Of a stretch of 64,000 nt of DNA, positions 47,457-56,275 are shown piece after piece. The notes below the pieces were generated by a model that was not told where the DNA came from, did not search any database, and saw nothing but the letters and a program-made list of their open reading frames with translations. The DNA is from an uncultured Thermomicrobiaceae bacterium (GTDB lineage: Bacteria; Chloroflexota; Chloroflexia; Thermomicrobiales; Thermomicrobiaceae): positions 62,001 through 126,000 of the forward strand of contig CALKCJ010000026.1 of NCBI GenBank assembly GCA_938082375.1, written 5' to 3'. The position numbers and the translations under genes are program-made. The stretch's first letter is position 1. Each line of letters opens with the position of its first letter.

Positions 47457-47810
47457 TCAGCTCGCCTGCCGGGCGACCTCAACAAGCTGAGCGAAGGCGG
47501 CTGGATCACGCACGGCAATATCGGCGAGCGCCTTTCGATCGACTTCGACACCGGCCTGCTTCAACCCGTGCATAAACTCACGATACGGCATCCCATGCTC
47601 GCGGGCTGCCGCATTGATCCGAACGATCCAGAGCCGCCGAAAGTCGCGCTTGCGGTCGCGCCGGTCGCGGTACTGGTATCGCAGAGCCTTGAGCACCGCC
47701 TCGTTCGCATGGCGGAAAAGCTTGCTCCGTGTAAGCTGGTACCCCTTAGCAAGCTGCAGGACCTTCTTGTGCCTGCGGCGCTTCGTGACGCCCCGCTTAA
47801 CTCTCACCAT
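47457..47810 (-). CDS. rplT: ribosomal protein L20
   Basis: A 117-residue basic protein with the L20 pattern [24 protein letters not shown] at the N-terminus, [25 protein letters not shown] in the middle, and [19 protein letters not shown] near the end. It binds 23S rRNA early in 50S assembly. In other bacteria L20 also represses its own operon through a structure in the mRNA upstream of rpmI. It follows rpmI by 96 bases. Confidence 0.97.
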   Translation of the reverse strand: MVRVKRGVTKRRRHKKVLQLAKGYQLTRSKLFRHANEAVLKALRYQYRDRRDRKRDFRRLWIVRINAAAREHGMPYREFMHGLKQAGVEVDRKALADIAVRDPAAFAQLVEVARQAS

Positions 47811-47906
47811 TGCCCGTACTGTCTCCTCTCGTGCCCTCTTGCTCCGACCGATCTCGCGTCTACAGGCGGTACCTCTAAGCCTGTCTCGGGGCTGAGGCTG
47901 GGTGCA

Positions 47907-48113
47907 TCACAGGCTATAGGGTAAGAGCTGCTTGAAGCGGTGCCGATCGGCGGGAGCTACTTCCACCATCTTGTCGAAGGCGCGGATCGTGCGCTTGGTC
48001 TTCTTCGTCCGGTTGTGGCCGCGGGCACCGCGCATCCGGAGGATCTTCCCGGTCGCGGTGACCTTAAAGCGCTTGGCTGCGGCTCGCTTGGTCTTCATCT
48101 TCACTTTCGTCAT
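47907..48113 (-). CDS. rpmI: ribosomal protein L35
   Basis: A 68-residue basic protein that starts MTKVKMKTKRAAAKRFKVTATGKI and continues MRGARGHNRTKKTKRTIR (the A-x-K-R-F and H-x-x-x-K-K-x-K-R elements are typical of L35). The ATG at 48113 is chosen because homology begins there. It is ten bases downstream of infC. Confidence 0.95.
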   Translation of the reverse strand: MTKVKMKTKRAAAKRFKVTATGKILRMRGARGHNRTKKTKRTIRAFDKMVEVAPADRHRFKQLLPYSL

Positions 48114-48123
48114 CGTACGTCCC

Positions 48124-48705
48124 CTATTCCATCGCTTGCGTCGGCTCGCGGGCCGGCTCAGGCGCACTTGGCCGGGAAGTGGATGGCGCGGCCTGCAAGG
48201 GCGAGAGAAGCATCACCATCGTCCGCCCTTCCAAGTGCGGTGGCTGATCCAGCACAGCGCGATCGCGCAGTTGCTCCGCCATCCGCTGGAGCAAGCGTTC
48301 CCCGAGATCCTGGTGTGCAATCTCGCGCCCTCGGAAGAGCACGGTGACCTTGACCTTGGCGCCGTCCTCCAGAAACTGCTGCGCCTGGCGAACTTTGGTC
48401 TGGAAGTCGTGGGTATCGATTCGCGGGCGCATGCGGATTTCCTTGATTTCAATCGTTCGCTGCCGTTTGCGCGACTCTCGCTCGCGGCGGCTCTCCTCGT
48501 ACCGATACTTGCCGTAATCCATCAGCCGGCAGACCGGTGGCACCGCGTTCGGCTGCACCTCGACAAGGTCGAGTCCCCGCTCACGCGCCAGCTGAAGCGC
48601 TTCGCTAGTACGGACAACACCGACGTGGGTACCGTGTTCGTCGATGAGCCGGACTTCGGGTACGCGGATGCGCTCGTTCACACGCAGTGGTCTCGTAGTA
48701 CTGAT
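48124..48705 (-). CDS. infC: translation initiation factor IF-3, probable AUC start
   Basis: A 193-residue IF-3 with the N-terminal domain NERIRVPEVRLIDEHGTHVGVV, LDLVEVQPNAVPPVCRLMDYGKYRYEE, the linker rich in Arg/Lys, and the C-terminal domain IRMRPRIDTHDFQTKVRQAQQFL. IF-3 controls start-codon choice. No ATG is available: an in-frame TAG stands five codons before an ATC at 48705. That ATC has GAGGAGGG at five bases, ideal spacing, while the later GTG (48681) and CTG lie more than 20 bases from it. I therefore place the start at AUC, which fits the known use of rare start codons by infC for autoregulation. A C-terminal extension rich in Pro and Ala is present. Confidence 0.93.
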   Translation of the reverse strand: MSTTRPLRVNERIRVPEVRLIDEHGTHVGVVRTSEALQLARERGLDLVEVQPNAVPPVCRLMDYGKYRYEESRRERESRKRQRTIEIKEIRMRPRIDTHDFQTKVRQAQQFLEDGAKVKVTVLFRGREIAHQDLGERLLQRMAEQLRDRAVLDQPPHLEGRTMVMLLSPLQAAPSTSRPSAPEPAREPTQAME

Positions 48706-48741
48706 GGAGCCCTCCTCATCCTACGTACAGGGATAACAGCA

Positions 48742-48761
48742 CTCGCCACGGGAGTGGCGAG
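48742..48761 (-). promoter_or_regulatory. hairpin in the infC leader
   Basis: Perfect 8-base arms CTCGCCAC and GTGGCGAG with a 4-base loop. It lies right after the -10 box of the infC promoter, at the start of the predicted transcript and about 37 bases before the AUC start. It has no T-run, so it is a leader structure rather than a terminator; a role in operon autoregulation is possible. Confidence 0.45.
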
Positions 48762-48771
48762 GCCGGCCCAA

Positions 48772-48800
48772 ATCGTACCACAGGCGTATCCCCCGGTCAA
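48772..48800 (-). promoter_or_regulatory. promoter of the infC-rpmI-rplT operon
   Basis: On the minus strand TTGACC (48800-48795) and TACGAT (48777-48772) with a 17-base spacer, close to consensus. The leader is about 60 bases to the AUC start. Confidence 0.7.
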
Positions 48801-48832
48801 TTGAGTTTGACCGGTCACAATGCGGCATCTCG

Positions 48833-51142
48833 TCAGGGTGCCGCCTCTCCTGGCGGGCCGTAAACGGCTACCTCGCCCTGCGCGAAGTACCGACGCCAGC
48901 CGAGCGCCTCCAGCGAGCGCTCGAGCCGCTGGGGATCGGGCATGGAAAGCGTGCTGCACTGCGGCCCCAAGCCACGCCGCTCCAGTATCCCGATGTAGAC
49001 GAAGCTCACGCGATATCGCTCAAGGATGGCGCTCAACAGTCCGGGATCCGCCTCCTGGTAGAGGGCCGCGATCTCCTCGCGGCGCGCATCCAGTTCGGCG
49101 AGCTGAGCCGCGCTACCTCGGCGCCACTGGTACTCGTGACCGCCCCAGCCGAGGACGGTGGGAATGCCGGTTGCCATCGAGACGCGGTTGTGGGGGATAC
49201 CGCCGGTCACGCCGTAGGAGCAACCCGGCGCCTCGACGATGGTGCCAGGCGAGGGGTACGTGCGTAACCAGGCGATCCCAGCTGCCTCGTCTGGGGCAGT
49301 CGCTTCTAGATAGCTCAGGCCATCGATCCCCCTCCAAGTGGAAAAGCCACCCGTCCAGTGATAGGCAGAGATTGGGAGGTAGGTCGCTGAACCGAGCACG
49401 AGCAGTCCCGTGACGGCGCCGAGGCCACGCCTCACCGCGCGACGAGTGGCTCGGAGGCGATGGATCACAGCGGGCAGCGCAGCTCCCAATACTACCGACT
49501 GGAGGGCCCATGCCTGGAAGTAGATTTTGAAGACAGTGTTCATCCGATCACCGAAAACATCCTGTAGGTAAAAGATCTCCACCGCCGTGATTAACGCCCA
49601 GCAGAGGCCGAGAAGCAGTGCAGTGAACCGCTCCGCTGCGGGCAGGCCGCCGGCCCAAGCGACCCAGAGCAAGGCCGCGGCCGGCAATCCGAAGAGGATC
49701 AGGGCTGGAAACCCACCGAGGAGGGCCAGAGCCGCAACGGAACCGATCGCCGCGACGCTGACTGCGGGAGAGGGGCGCAGCGGTTCGGGTAGGCGCTCGA
49801 CCAGGAAAATCACCAGGAGCCAGCCAAGGAACAGAAACAGCCCGTGGACGAGCAGCAGTTCTCCGACCGAACTCCGCGACCACACCACGATACCGATTGT
49901 CCGGGTCAGCCAACCGACGAGGGGTAACGAGGCAAACGGCTGCGGGATGAGCTCGGGTTGGACGCCGAAGGATGGGACATAGCGGTGGCTGAACGGGAAG
50001 GAGACGACGATGGCAATCAGCACGAAGGCCACCGCCGCTAGCACTTTGGTCGCGCTGCGGATCGAGGCGGTGGAGACCGGAAGCGTCGCCAGAGTGAACA
50101 GGGCGATAGTCGGCATATCCCAGGAGTTGATTGCATAGGCACTCCCCGCGACAAATCCTCCAAGGAACCACCCCCAGCGGTTGAGAGGATCGAGGAACAG
50201 AGAGAGCGCCACTCCAAGCCCGAGCAACAATGTCGGGAGAGCCAAAAGGTGAGGGTGGAGATCTCCCAGGACGAACGAGAAGGCGGGGAACTCGTTGATC
50301 GTCGGGCGTGGTTCGCCGTCCCAGGGGAATTCGGAGTCGACGATCACCCGTGAGGCTCGCCAACCGACCCCCTGCCACCAGGAGGCGTGCAGCGTGCTGC
50401 CGGGGTTGCGAAGCAGTTGCCAGGGGGTGTACAGGTTGCCGAGCCCGATGAGCAAGACGACCGCTGCAGCTCCGCCGAGCCACCACCGCCTGCCGACCGC
50501 ATCAGGTTGCCAGAACCGCGCCAGGTTTGCGGCGATCCCGAAGGTCGCCGTCGCTGTGAGCGCGAAGACCGTCGCCAGCGCGAGGTTAAAGGCGATCTCA
50601 GGGGTCGTGCTGGTCAGTTTGGCGAGCGAAGCGGCCTGCACGTAACCAAGGACATAGTAGTTCGCCGGCAGCCCGGCGAACCACGGATCCGGGACCGGCA
50701 ACCGCTCAGTTCGGGTAGCACTCGCCAGGAACGCTAAATCCATCGGCTTTTCCGTGTAGGCGATATCGGGTTGAAAGCCTCGAAATGCGACATAAAGAAC
50801 GAAGGCGAGGAGGCTCATTAGCTCGAGGACACCGACAAGGCGCCACCGCTGCTTGATAAAGAAGAGAGCACCAGGACGCGTCAGCTCGAGCACCATACCC
50901 CCGAGAGCGACGACTCCCGCAGCCGTCACGAGGGTCTCGACGCGGAACGGCAGCGACAGCGTCTCCGATGTCCACCAAACCGGCACGACGACGAGGAGCA
51001 GCCCCGCAGGCCGGGCGAGAGAAAGACCGCGATCCATCAAGCGGGCGCAGGCACGGTACAGAATCGGATACCCGACCCATCCGAGCAGCGAGACCGCTAG
51101 ATACCAACGGATCGCCTGGATCGCAGTGTCACCGACGGTCAT
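48833..51142 (-). CDS. large DUF2298 (Chlor_Arch_YYY) membrane protein
   Basis: A 769-residue protein with about 15 membrane helices. It contains the family block YTEKPMDLAFLASATRTERLPVPDPWFAGLPANYYVLGYV (key residues E-K-P-M-D, D-P-W-F-A-G and N-Y-Y), followed by FNLALATVFAL. A C-terminal soluble region of about 170 residues includes GWGGHEYQWRRG. DUF2298 proteins occur mainly in Chloroflexota and Archaea; they resemble glycosyltransferase-C membrane proteins, but their reaction is not known to me. The gene overlaps the 1493-residue partner by four bases, and the two share the same C-terminal architecture. Confidence 0.85.
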   Translation of the reverse strand: MTVGDTAIQAIRWYLAVSLLGWVGYPILYRACARLMDRGLSLARPAGLLLVVVPVWWTSETLSLPFRVETLVTAAGVVALGGMVLELTRPGALFFIKQRWRLVGVLELMSLLAFVLYVAFRGFQPDIAYTEKPMDLAFLASATRTERLPVPDPWFAGLPANYYVLGYVQAASLAKLTSTTPEIAFNLALATVFALTATATFGIAANLARFWQPDAVGRRWWLGGAAAVVLLIGLGNLYTPWQLLRNPGSTLHASWWQGVGWRASRVIVDSEFPWDGEPRPTINEFPAFSFVLGDLHPHLLALPTLLLGLGVALSLFLDPLNRWGWFLGGFVAGSAYAINSWDMPTIALFTLATLPVSTASIRSATKVLAAVAFVLIAIVVSFPFSHRYVPSFGVQPELIPQPFASLPLVGWLTRTIGIVVWSRSSVGELLLVHGLFLFLGWLLVIFLVERLPEPLRPSPAVSVAAIGSVAALALLGGFPALILFGLPAAALLWVAWAGGLPAAERFTALLLGLCWALITAVEIFYLQDVFGDRMNTVFKIYFQAWALQSVVLGAALPAVIHRLRATRRAVRRGLGAVTGLLVLGSATYLPISAYHWTGGFSTWRGIDGLSYLEATAPDEAAGIAWLRTYPSPGTIVEAPGCSYGVTGGIPHNRVSMATGIPTVLGWGGHEYQWRRGSAAQLAELDARREEIAALYQEADPGLLSAILERYRVSFVYIGILERRGLGPQCSTLSMPDPQRLERSLEALGWRRYFAQGEVAVYGPPGEAAP

Positions 51143-54100
51143 GTGGGGCTTGCTCCATTCGTCGCTGGCGACAGGGCAGGGAAGGGAAGCACTTCATAGA
51201 TGATCGTCGAGCCCGACTGGAAGACACGCCGGAGCAGCGATCCCTCGAGCTTTTGAAACGCAGCGAGCCCAGCCTCGGAGGCGTATGGCTCGGCATTCGT
51301 GCGCGCGCCAGCGAACGGAGGATCGATTCGCCAGCGCCGCTCGACATCGCCGACGACGACGTAGCGCACGCCGTAGCGGCGCAATAACCAGCGCTTGCGC
51401 TCCAGATCGGTTGTCTGGTACAAGTCGCGAACATCGAGCAGCCGCTGGTCGACTGCTGGCGTCTGCCGTTGCTGCCGCTCGTGCCGGTCCCATCCTAAAA
51501 CGGCCGGAAGGCCGGTCGCTGACGAGAAGCGGGCGCCGTTCCCCCGGTAAGGCCCGATGCTGGCCTCTACGATCACCGGATTCCCGCGTGCATGCTCCCG
51601 TAGCCATTGGATAGCCTCGTAATCACCAGTCAGCATGAGCGGCTCGCCGAGTTGATTCTGGATCCAGGCACCTTTCATCCAGGCATAGCCATCGAGGCTC
51701 CCCGGAGAAGGGGTAGTCGGCATCCGCTGGGCAAGCCGCTGCGGGGTGCCGAGAGCAGGGTAGAGCAGGCCGGCGGCCAGGAAGAAGACGTTGACCAAGA
51801 TCAGAAGATACGGTGCGGCTCGGGCTCCGACGACTCGCAGGTTGGTTACTGGTGGTCGCCAAGGAAGGGCCCAGCGTGAAATGATCCCGAGCGTCGTCTC
51901 CGCCGTCACAGCGAGCGCCTGCCAGCACGTCCAAAACAGCCACGTGGCGGCGGCTCCCGCGGCGACCGCGAATAACAGCCAGGCTTCAAGGTAGAACTTG
52001 AAAACGGTGTTCATCCGCTCCCAAGGTGACCGGTAGAGGTCGTCGACGATGAGCACGAGGTCGACCGCGATCGTGATCCAGAGGCCGGCGGATGCAACGA
52101 GGGTAACGAAGCCGAGTGCCGATCTGCGCCGCAGGCGAAGTACGGCGACTGAAGCGAGCACGGCGGGGATCAAGGCCACACCGGCGGCGGGTCGAAGTGC
52201 GAGTAGGAGTCCGGTGGTCGCGTTGAGCAGAGCCACCCCGACCAGCAGCTCGAGGTGTCCGGACTGCCCGCCGGTGAGCGCAAGCGCGACGAACGGCGCG
52301 AGCATGCCGACGAGCAGCGCCGTGACCAGTCCCACCCAGTCAACTTCTAGCGGGATCCCGAGTTCGCGAGCGAACAAGAATTTCCCCAAACAATAGCCTG
52401 CGGCTACGGTGCCCGCGCCGAAGAGGGCGGCCCGGGCGATGCTCGTCTGCCAAGCTGAGCGCTCTCGCATCAGCCACCAGAGTGTTGAAGTGGCTAGCAA
52501 CCCGAGGAGGACGCCAAAGTGAGTCAGGTACTCACCGGCCGGCGTCCCACTTGTGGTCGGGGCGAGCCCTCCAGCGACCCAAACGAAGTGCTCGAAGAAC
52601 GGGCTGAACAAGAACCAGCTTGCGCCCACCAGTGCGACGGCGAGCAGTGCGCCACCCACCAATGACTGAACGGAGAACCGGGCCTGCCTCAGGGCTGGCG
52701 CCAGAGCGAGGACAGTGAGCAAAAGAGCCGCAAGCGGCGTGTCCCAGGTATTCGTCACCGCGAGAGAACCGGCGGTCAAACTGGCGGCACCGGCCGTAAG
52801 CAGGCTCCAGGCCAGCAGGCGTTGCCGTGCCTCAAACCAGCGGCTCAAGACGAGTGCGAGTAAGAGGACGATGAGGGGCTGAGCGATGGCATGGGGATGT
52901 AGGTCGGCCCACAGGAAGGTGAAGTATGGGAACTCGGTTATCGCGTTGGTGACAGCGCGAGAGCTTTGCCAGAAATCGATGGTGAGCGTGTTGCGCGAAA
53001 GGATCTGCCACAAGGGATCGAGGTTACCGGTCAACAGGCCCAGGACGACGGTGAGGCCACCTGACGCGAGCGTATACAGCCAGGTCAGCTGACCGCGAGG
53101 CCGGAGTGCATGGCCGATGGCGGCTCCCAAGCTAAAGAGGCCGCTCGCAAGCAATCCGGCGAGCGTGGCGACACTGAGCTGAAAGCCGATCTCCGGCGCA
53201 ACACCGCTCAGTTTCCATAGGTACGCGACCAGGAAGAAACCGTAGTAGTAATAGTTCATCGTGCCGTCGGCGAACCAGGGGTCGTAGGGTGGCAAGCTCA
53301 TGCTCCGCGCCACCGCGTTAAGATAGGCGAGTTCCATCGGCTTCTCGCCGCCGAAGATCGGGTGCCACAGGTCCGGATTCAACCACCGAAAGGTGAGAAA
53401 CAGCAGGAAGGTGAGCCAGAAGACCGCCTCAGAAGCAGCGAGGTACAGCCTACGCGGGCGCAGGTAGCTAGCGAGCTGCGCGGGTCGTAACCGAGCGGCA
53501 ACACTGGCTGCGACGCTCACCAGAGCCGCTGGCATGATCAGCCACGGCATGGTGAAGGGCATGACGTCGAGGCTCACAAGGATCCAGGTCAGGTAACCCG
53601 TCGCTATCAGGCCCAAGAGACGCACGAGGCCAAGGCCTCCGTCGGGGAATGAAGGGAAAAGCCGCAGGGCGAGGGGTAAGACGGTAACTCCGACGATGGT
53701 CGTAATCAGCAGCCACCAAACGACCGCGACCGGCTGAAATCCGGTGAGCGGCGTCGACCAGCCAATATCGTCTGCGATCTGGATCGTCGATGCCGGGCGC
53801 CCGAGCAAAGCCTTGTACTCTGGGGGTCGCTCTCGGCTCGGGTCGAACGGCTGGGCGAGCGCCCATGCGAAGCGCTCGCGGAGCTCCTGACGTGAAAGCT
53901 GTTGCACTTTGCGATAGATCCTGACCCTCGGGTGGTCGTAGACGGTGAAGCTCTCGTCCGCGGAAAGGTCGTCGATCGTGAGCGGCCCGAGATGAGGCAG
54001 GGTGCGCGCCTCGTAGACGAGCTGGAAGCCGAGCTGCCCACGCTCGAGCAGTCGGTAGTACTCGGCGGTCACCGGGTAGCGCCACGGCACCCGAGGTATC

Positions 54101-55620
54101 GACCCGGCCAGACGATTACTGCTGAGGACGATGTAGTCGACCTGCTCGAGATTGGAAACGATGTAGTCGAATGCCTCCTCGTTCGGACGTATGTCGTAGA
54201 GGTTGAAGGACACTGTCCGGAATGCCGTGCTCGCATTTGGCACGTCGTCTAGGTTGAGGGGAAGCGCGTCGTCCCAGTGCTCCAGCCCTATCGACGCCCC
54301 CCTTGGGATGTTGTCGAGCATCCAGCGTGAGGCAGCGATCCGCGGGTGGGTCTGCCAATAGACTGAGGAGAAAGCCAAAGCCCATACAGCGGTCGAGAGA
54401 ACGACGCCAGCCACGGTGATGCGGGGGACAGCCCGGTATAGCCCTGATCTGCTCCGACTCGTCCAGGATACCAGCATCGAGCTCGCAAGGATGACCAGCG
54501 CTGGTACCAGCGGTAGCAGGTAGCGCAGGTACTTTGTCTCCGCTCCGGCTATGCTGGCACTGTACGCGACGATCCAACTCAGCAGGATCAGATCGCTCGG
54601 CCGGCGAGCCGTCCACCAGCGGCGGGCGGCCACGAACACGGCCACGAGACAGGCGATACCCAGTGAGGGGCCGAGACCCCATTTGACGAGCTGTTCGATC
54701 TGGTAGATCCCCGGTGTCGTCTCAACGTACTGGAGTGTATACGGCACGTCCACCCGACCGGTGGCGATCTGCCACTGTAGCAAAAGGTCGCTCAAAAAAG
54801 GCCTGGGCGACAGCACTGCGTACGGCTCGATGAGCAGGAACGTCATGCCCGCAGCACCGACGAACGCCATAGCCAGTCGAGCCCGGCTGCTCCGCTTTCG
54901 GTCACGAGAGAACAGGGCCGGCCACGCAATGGCGAGGAGTACAGGGAGGGCGAGGGGTAGAATGCTCGCCTTCGTGGTAAGCGCGGCTCCGAACGCAGCT
55001 CCGGAAAGCAGTGCCCACGGTGCTCGGCCTGTCTTGGCGAGCTGCAGCGCGCAGACAAGAGTGGCCATGGTGAACGTCGTCGTCCAGGGATCGACCACGA
55101 AAAAGTGCGCTTGCTGGATCATGATGACGCTGAGTGCGAGGAGGAGCCCCGTCAGCAGTGCGGCTGCCCGCCCGTAGGCCCGGCGTGCGAAGGCCATTGC
55201 GAGCGCGATGGTCGCCACATCGAGGAGGGCGCTAAGAAAGCGCCCGACGTACGCGATTGTCGTATGTGGTAGCGGGGCAGGATGGAGCCAACGCCCTGCG
55301 ATCCATGCCACGACTTTCACGACATAGAGTGGCAGCGAGCCGTAGGCATACTGTTGTGGATGCCCATCCGGGCCGACCGCGCGTGGATTGAGGGGGCTGT
55401 GAGCGGGATCAAGCATGATAGGGAAGTTGGAGATGCCCGGCCAATGAATGCGGTCGACTGCGACGATGGTGAGGAAGCGTTCATCCGGGTGGAGGAGATA
55501 TCCAGCGTCCCAGGTCAAGCCGACCACGCGGACGGCTAGCGCCAAAGCAAGGATCGCCAGAGCGAGGAGCCGGGTGTAATCGGGAGAGGAGACGCGACTT
55601 TTCCGAGCAAGGTCTTCCAT
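51139..55620 (-). CDS. giant membrane protein: GT-C glycosyltransferase domain fused to a DUF2298 domain
   Basis: A 1493-residue protein with 25 or more predicted helices. Residues 1 to about 640 look like a GT-C glycosyltransferase (PMT/ArnT type) with YLLHPDERFLTI near residue 40, the usual acidic first loop. Residues about 680-1493 form a DUF2298 unit with GGEKPMELAYLNAVARSMSLPPYDPWFADGTMNYYYYGFFL (key residues E-K-P-M-E, D-P-W-F-A-D, N-Y-Y-Y) and ends in a soluble domain with DRHERQQR, matching GGHEYQWR in the next gene. GT-C enzymes use lipid-linked sugars at the outer membrane face, so this protein probably makes a surface glycan or glycoprotein. The start is ATG at 55620; the end overlaps the next gene by four bases. 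Confidence 0.82.
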   Translation of the reverse strand: MEDLARKSRVSSPDYTRLLALAILALALAVRVVGLTWDAGYLLHPDERFLTIVAVDRIHWPGISNFPIMLDPAHSPLNPRAVGPDGHPQQYAYGSLPLYVVKVVAWIAGRWLHPAPLPHTTIAYVGRFLSALLDVATIALAMAFARRAYGRAAALLTGLLLALSVIMIQQAHFFVVDPWTTTFTMATLVCALQLAKTGRAPWALLSGAAFGAALTTKASILPLALPVLLAIAWPALFSRDRKRSSRARLAMAFVGAAGMTFLLIEPYAVLSPRPFLSDLLLQWQIATGRVDVPYTLQYVETTPGIYQIEQLVKWGLGPSLGIACLVAVFVAARRWWTARRPSDLILLSWIVAYSASIAGAETKYLRYLLPLVPALVILASSMLVSWTSRSRSGLYRAVPRITVAGVVLSTAVWALAFSSVYWQTHPRIAASRWMLDNIPRGASIGLEHWDDALPLNLDDVPNASTAFRTVSFNLYDIRPNEEAFDYIVSNLEQVDYIVLSSNRLAGSIPRVPWRYPVTAEYYRLLERGQLGFQLVYEARTLPHLGPLTIDDLSADESFTVYDHPRVRIYRKVQQLSRQELRERFAWALAQPFDPSRERPPEYKALLGRPASTIQIADDIGWSTPLTGFQPVAVVWWLLITTIVGVTVLPLALRLFPSFPDGGLGLVRLLGLIATGYLTWILVSLDVMPFTMPWLIMPAALVSVAASVAARLRPAQLASYLRPRRLYLAASEAVFWLTFLLFLTFRWLNPDLWHPIFGGEKPMELAYLNAVARSMSLPPYDPWFADGTMNYYYYGFFLVAYLWKLSGVAPEIGFQLSVATLAGLLASGLFSLGAAIGHALRPRGQLTWLYTLASGGLTVVLGLLTGNLDPLWQILSRNTLTIDFWQSSRAVTNAITEFPYFTFLWADLHPHAIAQPLIVLLLALVLSRWFEARQRLLAWSLLTAGAASLTAGSLAVTNTWDTPLAALLLTVLALAPALRQARFSVQSLVGGALLAVALVGASWFLFSPFFEHFVWVAGGLAPTTSGTPAGEYLTHFGVLLGLLATSTLWWLMRERSAWQTSIARAALFGAGTVAAGYCLGKFLFARELGIPLEVDWVGLVTALLVGMLAPFVALALTGGQSGHLELLVGVALLNATTGLLLALRPAAGVALIPAVLASVAVLRLRRRSALGFVTLVASAGLWITIAVDLVLIVDDLYRSPWERMNTVFKFYLEAWLLFAVAAGAAATWLFWTCWQALAVTAETTLGIISRWALPWRPPVTNLRVVGARAAPYLLILVNVFFLAAGLLYPALGTPQRLAQRMPTTPSPGSLDGYAWMKGAWIQNQLGEPLMLTGDYEAIQWLREHARGNPVIVEASIGPYRGNGARFSSATGLPAVLGWDRHERQQRQTPAVDQRLLDVRDLYQTTDLERKRWLLRRYGVRYVVVGDVERRWRIDPPFAGARTNAEPYASEAGLAAFQKLEGSLLRRVFQSGSTIIYEVLPFPALSPATNGASPT

Positions 55621-55694
55621 CTCGCAAGAACCTCGACGATTGAAGGCCAGTGCCCACGGGCTGTCCGGCCACAGTGTCGCCCCACGATTGTACG

Positions 55695-55724
55695 TTGATC
55701 CCTGGGCCGTGACCGCTTTATACT
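55695..55724 (+). promoter_or_regulatory. promoter of the Ras-like GTPase gene
   Basis: TTGATC at 55695-55700 and TATACT at 55719-55724 with an 18-base spacer, ending about 38 bases before the ATG at 55763. The divergent giant gene on the other strand shows no clear promoter in the same gap. Confidence 0.65.
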
Positions 55725-55762
55725 GAGCCCCGATTCACCGACTGGACTCCTCGGGGGTAGCG

Positions 55763-56269
55763 ATGCAACGGACATTGAAGGTGATCATCGGCGGAGAGGG
55801 GAACGTCGGCAAGACTTCCCTGGTGCGCCGGTATGCGCGGGGAAAGTTCAGCCAAGCACGGCAAGTAACGCTCGGCATCGATATCACCACCCAGGAGTTC
55901 AGGATCGACGACGAGTTCGTGAAGCTCGCCATCTGGGATATCGAAGGGCAGAGCGGGAACCGCCCCGCCTTCTACTTGGGCGCCCAGGCGGCGCTCCTGG
56001 TATACGACGTCACCAGCCTGTCCTCGCTCGAGCGATTAGTTGAGTGGTACCGCCGCTGTCGGGAGTACGCACCCGAGGCTGGCCTGCTGATCGTTGGGAA
56101 CAAGGCCGACCTCGCACCGGCGTTCCCGATCCTGTGGGGCCGGATCTTCGCTCGCGTCATACACGCGCCACACGCGATCGTCTCTGCGAAGACCGGTCAC
56201 AATGTCAGGGGAGCTTTCGAATTCCTCGCGATGAGTGCCATGGAGCGAGCGACGCGCCAGCGGGTTTAG
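55763..56269 (+). CDS. bacterial Ras/Rab-like small GTPase
   Basis: A 168-residue GTPase with a near-complete Ras-type G-motif set: G1 GGEGNVGKTS (P-loop G11-K17-T18), a switch-I Thr in DITTQEF, G3 WDIEGQSG (D59-x-x-G62-Q63), G4 NKAD (113-116) and G5 SAK (141-143). The catalytic Gln is present, so it should hydrolyse GTP. No C-terminal lipidation motif, leucine-rich repeat or COR domain follows. Bacterial members of this group are rare and mostly uncharacterised; no activator, exchange factor or MglB-like partner is next to it. The fmt gene follows after six bases, so the two are probably co-transcribed. Confidence 0.85.
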   Translation: MQRTLKVIIGGEGNVGKTSLVRRYARGKFSQARQVTLGIDITTQEFRIDDEFVKLAIWDIEGQSGNRPAFYLGAQAALLVYDVTSLSSLERLVEWYRRCREYAPEAGLLIVGNKADLAPAFPILWGRIFARVIHAPHAIVSAKTGHNVRGAFEFLAMSAMERATRQRV

Positions 56270-56275
56270 GCGTGC

